A stretch of 64,000 nt of DNA, from assembly GCF_017309385.1 (NCBI RefSeq), contig NZ_JAFJMJ010000002.1, positions 1,798,001-1,862,000 of the forward strand, written 5' to 3'. The position numbers were made by a program, and so were the translations under genes. This document shows positions 59,507-64,000 of this stretch, in pieces; position 1 is the stretch's first letter, and the number at the start of each line of letters is the position of its first letter. This stretch comes from Amycolatopsis sp. 195334CR. GTDB taxonomy: Bacteria > Actinomycetota > Actinomycetes > Mycobacteriales > Pseudonocardiaceae. Below the pieces are notes generated by a model, which worked only from the letters and a program-made list of their open reading frames with translations, was not told where the DNA came from and made no database searches.

Positions 59507-60471
59507 CGGGGCACCCGCAGGCAGACGTCGGTTCCGTCCGGTGTGGACTCCACGGTGAGTTTCGCGCCGATCAGCAGTGCCCGTTCCCGCATCCCGCGGA
59601 TCCCCGCTCCTTCGTGGTCGATGCCGCCCCGGCCGTTGTCGGTCACGCGCAGCGTCAGCTCGCCGCGGCGGGCGGTCAGTGAAAGGTCCACTTCGGACGC
59701 CCCGGCGTGCCTGGCCACGTTGGTCAGGCTCTCCTGGGCGATCCGGTACAGCACCAGCTCGACGTCCGGGCTCAGCTCCGGCAGGTCGTGGTCCACCCAC
59801 CGGTTCACCCGCAGCTCGCCGAACTCGCCGCTGAGCGAGTGCAGCGCGCTCTGCAGGCCGAGATCGGCCAGCACGCCGGGCCGCAGCCGCCGGGCGACCT
59901 GGCGGACCTCGTCCAGGCTGTCCCGCACGGTCTCCTGCATCGCGTGCAGTTCCTCCCGCAGTTCGGCAGGCGCGCGGTCGACGGTGCGCTTGAGCCCGAG
60001 CAGCACCACGGTCAGGCTCTGCCCGATCTCGTCGTGCAGTTCGCGGGCGATGCGCTGGCGTTCGGCCTCCTGCGCGGCGAGCGCGTGCGCGCTGCTCTCG
60101 CTGCGTTCGGCCTCCAGCCGGTCGAGCATGGTGTTGAAGGTGTGCACGAGGTGCGTCACGTCGCCGTTGCCGCGTTCGCTGAGCCGGTCGCTGGCGCGCA
60201 GCAGGTCCACCCGCTGCATCAGCGTGGCCAGCGCGTCGAGCGGGGCGAGGCTGGTCCGCACCAGCACCGCGTTGGCGGCCAGGATCAGCAGCAGGCCGAT
60301 CACCAGCACCGGCAGCTCGGTGATCTGCACCGGGGAGGACACGGTGGCGGGGGAGAGGGCGAGCACCAGGGTGCCCGCGGTGAACAGCAGCCCGTTGATC
60401 ACCAGCAGCCGCCGGAACAGAGCCTGGGTGGGGCGCAGTGATCCCTCAGTCGCCACACTGCGGTCGATCAT
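59503..60471 (-). CDS. Histidine kinase with HAMP domain
   Basis: A 322-residue sensor kinase. Two membrane helices (LFRRLLVINGLLFTAGTLVLAL; LPVLVIGLLLILAANAVLV) are separated by only about 15 external residues, so it may sense within the membrane. A HAMP segment (SLAPLDALATLMQRVDLLRASD), the HisKA_3 dimerisation helix with His in RIARELHDEIGQSL and a HATPase domain (YRIAQESLTNVARHAGA, VTDNGRGGIDHEGAGIRGMRERA) follow. The start is ATG 60471; an ATG at 60507 would add 12 residues. It forms an operon with its response regulator and an acyltransferase. Confidence 0.92.
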   Translation of the reverse strand: MIDRSVATEGSLRPTQALFRRLLVINGLLFTAGTLVLALSPATVSSPVQITELPVLVIGLLLILAANAVLVRTSLAPLDALATLMQRVDLLRASDRLSERGNGDVTHLVHTFNTMLDRLEAERSESSAHALAAQEAERQRIARELHDEIGQSLTVVLLGLKRTVDRAPAELREELHAMQETVRDSLDEVRQVARRLRPGVLADLGLQSALHSLSGEFGELRVNRWVDHDLPELSPDVELVLYRIAQESLTNVARHAGASEVDLSLTARRGELTLRVTDNGRGGIDHEGAGIRGMRERALLIGAKLTVESTPDGTDVCLRVPR

Positions 60472-60516
60472 CCCCTCACCCTGACCCGCGGTGGGGCGCC
60501 TGTCCATGGGAGTCAA

Positions 60517-60565
60517 CACCCATTCGGGCTAGGGCCGGGCCCGCACCGGTGGCCCCGAATGGGTG
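60517..60565. promoter_or_regulatory. 12-bp dyad between divergent kinase and CBS operons
   Basis: CACCCATTCGGG (60517-60528) and CCCGAATGGGTG (60554-60565) are perfect complements. GGGCC-G-GGCCC (60532-60542) lies inside. The symmetric layout between two divergent operons suggests a shared operator for the NarL-type regulator. Confidence 0.6.
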
Positions 60566-60610
60566 CTCGCCCCGATGTTCTTCGCGCGCTGACCAGCGAA
60601 AACTCTGGGC

Positions 60611-61069
60611 ATGCAGGTCAAGGACATCGCCGTGAACGTGCCCACGGTCACCGTGGCCGATCCGGTGGCGAAAGCGGTCCGGGTGATGGCGGTGGCCCGC
60701 CTCCCCGGCCTCATCGTGGTGGACAACCACGGCCGCCCGCGGATCGTACTGCCGGGGACCCAGGTGCTGCGGCTCGCCGTACCGGGCAGCTACCAGGAGG
60801 ACCCGGCGCTGGCCAGGGCGGTGGACGAGGACCACGCCGACCGGTTCTGGCAGGAACTGGGCAACCTCACCGTCGGCGACTGCCTGCCCCGGCAGGCGGT
60901 CAAACCGGTCACCGTGCCGGAGAACGCCACCCTGCTGGAGGCCGCCGCGCTGATGGCGCGCCTGCACAGCCCGCTGCTGGCGGTGATCGTCCGCGACGGC
61001 ACGCTGTCCGGCGCGATCACCCTGGAACGACTGCTGACCAGCCTCGCGCTGTCCGGATTCGGGGACTGA
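60611..61069 (+). CDS. Tandem CBS-domain protein
   Basis: A 152-residue protein with two CBS motifs ([101 protein letters not shown]). CBS pairs bind adenine nucleotides and act as energy sensors. The gene lies two bases before the permease gene and may gate or regulate that transporter. It is divergent from the kinase operon. Confidence 0.88.
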   Translation: MQVKDIAVNVPTVTVADPVAKAVRVMAVARLPGLIVVDNHGRPRIVLPGTQVLRLAVPGSYQEDPALARAVDEDHADRFWQELGNLTVGDCLPRQAVKPVTVPENATLLEAAALMARLHSPLLAVIVRDGTLSGAITLERLLTSLALSGFGD

Positions 61070-61071
61070 TC

Positions 61072-62358
61072 TTGGGGCCCATCCTCGCACTGGCGATCTT
61101 CGGGGTCGCCTACTTCTTTATCGCCACCGAGAAGATCAACAAGGTCGCGGTGGTGCTCACCGCGGCGGGCGCGATGGCCGTGCTCGGGCTGATCCCCGGC
61201 TCGCAGGTGTTCTACTCCGAGCACGAGGGCATCGACTGGAACGTCATCTTCCTGCTGCTCGGCATGATGGTCATCGTCGGGGTGATCAAGCAGACCGGGC
61301 TGTTCGACTACCTGGGCATCTGGGCGGCGAAGAAGTCCAAGGGCAAGCCGTACCGGCTGATGGTGATGCTGATGGGCATCACCGCGGTGGCCTCGCCGTT
61401 CCTGGACAACGTCACCACGATCATGCTGGTCGCCCCGGTCACCGTGGTGGTCTGCAACCGGCTGCGCATCGCCGCCCAGCCGTACCTGATCGCCGAGATC
61501 CTGGCCTCGAACATCGGCGGCGCGGCCACCCTGATCGGCGACCCGCCGAACATCATCATCGGCAGCCGCGCCGGGCTGACCTTCAACGACTTCCTGGTGC
61601 ACATGGCGCCGATCGTGGTGGTCATCTTCTTCGTCTTCGTGCTGCTGACCAAGGTGCTGTTCCGCCGGTCCTTCGAGTACCACCCGGAGCGGGTGGCCGA
61701 GGTGATGGCGTTGCAGGAGAAGCGCGCCATCACCGACTCGAAGCTGCTGGTGCGGTGCCTGGTGGTGCTGACCGGCGTGGTCGCCGGGTTCTCCCTGCAC
61801 GCGGTGGTGCACGTGGACCCGTCGATCGTGGCGCTGGTCGGCGCCGGGGTGATGCTGCTGGTCTCGCGGGCCGACGTCGGTGACGCGCTGCGCGAGGTCG
61901 AATGGCCCACGCTGGTGTTCTTCATGGGCCTGTTCGTGATGGTGGCGGGCCTGACCCACACCGGGGTCATCTCGACGGTGGGCACCTGGGCGGTGGACGC
62001 GCTCGGCGACAACTACTTCGCCGCGGCGACCGCGCTGCTGTTCGGGTCGAGCGTGCTGGGCGCGTTCTTCGACAACATCCCGTACGTGGCCACGATGACG
62101 CCGATCGTGGAGGGCGTGGTCGCGCAGGTGCCGGACCCGGCCACCGGGCAGGCGCTGTGGTGGGCGTTCGCGCTCGGCGCCGACTTCGGCGGCAACGGCA
62201 CGGCGGTGGCGGCCAGCGCGAACGTGGTGGCGATCGGCATCGCCGCGCGCACCGGGCACCGGATCAGCTTCTGGCAGTTCACCAAGTACGGCATCGTGGT
62301 GACCCTGCTGAGCACGGTGATGGCCTGGGTCTACGTCTGGCTGCGTTACTTCATGTAG
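61072..62358 (+). CDS. ArsB/NhaD/SLC13-family ion transporter
   Basis: A 428-residue membrane protein with 10-12 helices of the ion-transporter superfamily. Two re-entrant signature segments are kept: SPFLDNVTTIMLVAPVTVV with NIGGAATLIGDPPNIIIGS in the first half, and GAFFDNIPYVATMTPIV with GADFGGNGTAVAASANVVAIG in the second. The family exchanges Na+/H+ or anions such as arsenite, citrate or sulfate. Start choice is weak: TTG 61072 follows the CBS stop by two bases and fits coupled translation. Its last 13 bases overlap the convergent hydroxylase gene. Confidence 0.88.
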   Translation: MGPILALAIFGVAYFFIATEKINKVAVVLTAAGAMAVLGLIPGSQVFYSEHEGIDWNVIFLLLGMMVIVGVIKQTGLFDYLGIWAAKKSKGKPYRLMVMLMGITAVASPFLDNVTTIMLVAPVTVVVCNRLRIAAQPYLIAEILASNIGGAATLIGDPPNIIIGSRAGLTFNDFLVHMAPIVVVIFFVFVLLTKVLFRRSFEYHPERVAEVMALQEKRAITDSKLLVRCLVVLTGVVAGFSLHAVVHVDPSIVALVGAGVMLLVSRADVGDALREVEWPTLVFFMGLFVMVAGLTHTGVISTVGTWAVDALGDNYFAAATALLFGSSVLGAFFDNIPYVATMTPIVEGVVAQVPDPATGQALWWAFALGADFGGNGTAVAASANVVAIGIAARTGHRISFWQFTKYGIVVTLLSTVMAWVYVWLRYFM

Positions 62359-62996
62359 CGGGCGTGGAGTGCTTTGACGGTGGGGGAGCTGGGCACGCCG
62401 GCCGGATCCGGGTACGTGCCCAGCACCCGGTCGGCGGTGCCCGAGCTGGTCACGGTGAACCAGTAGTGCTCGTTCTTGAAGTGGTGCAGCCGGTGGTTGC
62501 GCCAGATCGCGCGGTAGAGCCGGGTGCGCGGCTTGTAGTCGCTGTGCACCAGGTAGTGCGTCCACTCGTAGCCGAGCCCGAGCAGGCCGAGGCAGGTCAG
62601 GAAGGTCAGCCCGGTCTCGAGGCGGGGGAAGGCGAACAGGCCGATCGCGGTGGCCGCGGGCAGCAGCCAGCACAGGGTCTGCCACGGGATGAAGATCAGC
62701 GGCACGTCGCGGGGGTCGCCGTGGTGCTCGCGGTGCTTGCGGGCGAGTAGCGAGTCCAGGGTGAGCCCGCCGATCCGGCGTGGCCGCCAGTGCAGCACGG
62801 TCACGTGCACCACCCACTCGAACAGCGGGAACACCGCGATCATCAGCGCCGGGACCAGCAGGTCGCTGAGCCGCCAGTCGCCGAGGGTTGCGCGAGTGAC
62901 CGCGGCGGCGAGCAGCAGCGCGCCGATCATCCACGGCGACGGGCGGCGGCGGAACACGCGGGCGGCGTCGGTGAGCGTCATCTGTTCGCGGGGCAT
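62346..62996 (-). CDS. Fatty acid hydroxylase / sterol desaturase family protein
   Basis: A 216-residue membrane di-iron oxygenase family member. Three histidine clusters are visible: HREHH, HYLVH with downstream HRLHHFKNEHYWF. Four hydrophobic segments (MIGALLLAAAVTR, LLVPALMIAVFPLFEWVVHV, LCWLLPAATAIGLFAF, LTFLTCLGLLGLGYEW) form the usual topology. It probably hydroxylates or desaturates a lipid chain. The ATG at 62996 is the start. It faces a FadR-type regulator whose operator-like site lies between them. Confidence 0.88.
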   Translation of the reverse strand: MPREQMTLTDAARVFRRRPSPWMIGALLLAAAVTRATLGDWRLSDLLVPALMIAVFPLFEWVVHVTVLHWRPRRIGGLTLDSLLARKHREHHGDPRDVPLIFIPWQTLCWLLPAATAIGLFAFPRLETGLTFLTCLGLLGLGYEWTHYLVHSDYKPRTRLYRAIWRNHRLHHFKNEHYWFTVTSSGTADRVLGTYPDPAGVPSSPTVKALHARYMK

Positions 62997-63037
62997 CGGT
63001 GACCTCCTCGGCGATGGGCCCCGAACGTAGGTCGCTG

Positions 63038-63084
63038 ATTGGTCAGAGGTCAAGTGGTAAGACCAATTAACCTTTTGCTAGGGT
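63038..63084. promoter_or_regulatory. FadR-type operator and -10 box
   Basis: TGGTAAGACCA (63055-63065) fits the GntR/FadR consensus TNGTNNNACNA. ATTGGTC (63038-63044) and GACCAAT (63061-63067) form a wider dyad. TAGGGT (63079-63084) is 6 bases before the regulator ATG, a leaderless arrangement. The region sits between the divergent hydroxylase and regulator genes. Confidence 0.7.
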
Positions 63085-63090
63085 GGCGGC

Positions 63091-63822
63091 ATGACCGCGT
63101 TCAAACGGGTGGAACGCCGCTCGGTGCCCGACGAGGTGTTCCAGCAGCTGGTGGACGGGGTGGTCGGCGGTGAGCTGGGGGCGGGCGCCAGCCTGCCCGC
63201 CGAACGGCAGCTCGCCGAGGTGCTCGGGGTTTCCCGGCCCGCGGTCCGCGAAGCGTTGCAGCGGCTCGCGCAGACGGGCTTGGTGGAAGTGCGCCAGGGC
63301 GGTGGCACCACCGTGCGCGACTACCGCAGTCACGCCGGGCTGGATCTGTTGCCGCGCCTGCTGATCCGCGGCGGTCAGCTCGACACGGCGGTGGTCAGGA
63401 GCATCATGGAGGCGCGGCTGGCGGTGGGGCAGGAGGTCGCCGCCCTGGCCGCGACGCGAGCCGGTGCGCGCCTGGAAAGCGTGCTGGGGGAAGCCATTTC
63501 GGCGCTTTCGGTGACCGAGGACCCGGTGGAGCAGCAGCGGCACGCGCTGGAGTTCTGGAGCCACGTGGTCGATGGCGCCGACTCGATCGTCTTCCGGTTG
63601 ATGTTCAACAACCTGCGCGCCGCCTACGAGCCGGCGCTGGACGCACTGTCCACTGTGCTCGGTGCCGAAGTCGGGCGGGTGGGCCACTACCGGTCGGTCG
63701 CCGCTGCGATCGTGGCGGGGGAGGCGGCGGGAGCCAAGCAGCGGGCGGCGGAGTTGCTGCAGTTGGCTACCGATGAGATGGATGGGGTGTTGCGGGCGCT
63801 CGAAGCGTCAGCCGAGGCGTAG
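63091..63822 (+). CDS. FadR-type GntR regulator
   Basis: A 243-residue regulator. The N-terminal GntR winged HTH (VFQQLVDGVVGGELGAGASLPAERQLAEVLGVSRPAVREALQRLAQTGLVEVRQGGGTTV) is followed by an all-helical FadR/VanR C-terminal domain (ARLAVGQEVAALAATRAGARLESVL, EFWSHVVDGADSIVFRLMFNNLR). It probably controls the divergent membrane hydroxylase gene in response to an acyl compound. The last part of the gene (from about 63690) is partly repeated after its stop. Confidence 0.9.
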   Translation: MTAFKRVERRSVPDEVFQQLVDGVVGGELGAGASLPAERQLAEVLGVSRPAVREALQRLAQTGLVEVRQGGGTTVRDYRSHAGLDLLPRLLIRGGQLDTAVVRSIMEARLAVGQEVAALAATRAGARLESVLGEAISALSVTEDPVEQQRHALEFWSHVVDGADSIVFRLMFNNLRAAYEPALDALSTVLGAEVGRVGHYRSVAAAIVAGEAAGAKQRAAELLQLATDEMDGVLRALEASAEA

Positions 63823-63953
63823 GCGGACGGCTTTGGGCAAACCGGCGAGGACGCGTTAGTAGGGTGGTCGATCAGGTCGCGCACCCGCCGGTCGCTCGTT
63901 GACGCGGTCGTGGTGGGGGAGGCCGTGGCGGGGGAAGTTGCGGCGGCTAAGTG

Positions 63954-64000
63954 GCGGGCGGCGGAGTTGTTGCAGTTGGCTACCGATGAGATGGATGGGG
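63954..64000 (+). pseudogene. Partial duplicate of the FadR 3' end
   Basis: Bases 63954-64000 repeat 63741-63787 with one mismatch over 47 bases, at an offset of 213 (71 codons, same frame). Upstream (from about 63885) the similarity is weaker but readable in the same frame (RSLVDAVVVGEA then AKWRAAELLQLATDEMDG against RSVAAAIVAGEA and AKQRAAELLQLATDEMDG). No start codon with a family N-terminus is present, and the window ends inside the copy. It may be the remnant of a tandem duplication or the tail of a second gene rearranged here. Confidence 0.6.

Noticed and set aside
60532..60542. A DosR-type box in the divergent kinase-CBS region
   Set aside because: GGGCCGGGCCC only loosely resembles the mycobacterial DosR consensus. 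CBS proteins are DosR targets elsewhere, but the sequence match is too weak to claim.

Overview
The window is high-GC, gene-dense DNA with a Pup-proteasome locus, many GTG/TTG starts, Tat export genes, secreted carbohydrate-active enzymes and many small regulators. This points to an actinobacterium of the Pseudonocardiaceae, most like Amycolatopsis. That placement is inferred from gene content and order; no database search was possible.

Left third (1-27321): the conserved protein-turnover block. It runs from the 3' end of the proteasomal ATPase gene arc/mpa, through an accessory insertion (two unknown genes, a GH5 cellulase, an aldo/keto reductase, a lipoprotein, a Nudix hydrolase), to dop, pup, prcB, prcA, a convergent PAP2/diacylglycerol-kinase gene, pafA, pafB, pafC, tatA, tatC, dagK and helY. 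After helY come two copies of a DUF4333-eis gene pair, then a 5'-3' exonuclease and, after an ArsR-MFS insertion, an M24 dipeptidase. From pafA to the dipeptidase the order follows Mycobacterium tuberculosis Rv2097c-Rv2089c. Pup, its ligase (PafA) and depupylase (Dop), the ATPase and the 20S core together form a complete tagging and degradation pathway. Here Pup ends in Glu, so it needs no deamidation.

Middle (27373-47820): small regulated modules. They are ArsR-MFS, an AsnC regulator, a RHH/MazF-like toxin-antitoxin pair, TetR facing an SGNH hydrolase across a perfect operator, RpiR facing an MFS-GAF-amidohydrolase operon, a very large secreted PA14/beta-propeller/CBM/DUF1080 protein, a dimethylsulfone-use operon (sfnG-sfnB-FMN reductase) behind a leaderless Cys-containing leader peptide, and a divergent pair of proteins built on catalytically degenerate nuclease folds. 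A Tat-exported GH16 enzyme follows.

Right third (47820-64000): an FGE-like protein, GNAT, two VOC proteins, a MerR/TipA regulator, a UvrA-like ATPase whose codon use changes abruptly half-way, a 630-base non-coding stretch with palindromes and ten tandem 25-base repeats, a SAM methyltransferase, an ECF sigma factor with its membrane partner, a histidine kinase-response regulator-acyltransferase operon facing a CBS-permease operon, a fatty-acid hydroxylase family protein and its divergent FadR-type regulator. The 3' end of the regulator gene is partly duplicated at the window edge.

Many genes appear leaderless: a TANNNT hexamer lies 6-8 bases upstream of the start codon. Convergent genes are usually separated by long perfect hairpins without U-tracts. 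No rRNA, tRNA, CRISPR array or intact transposase was seen.
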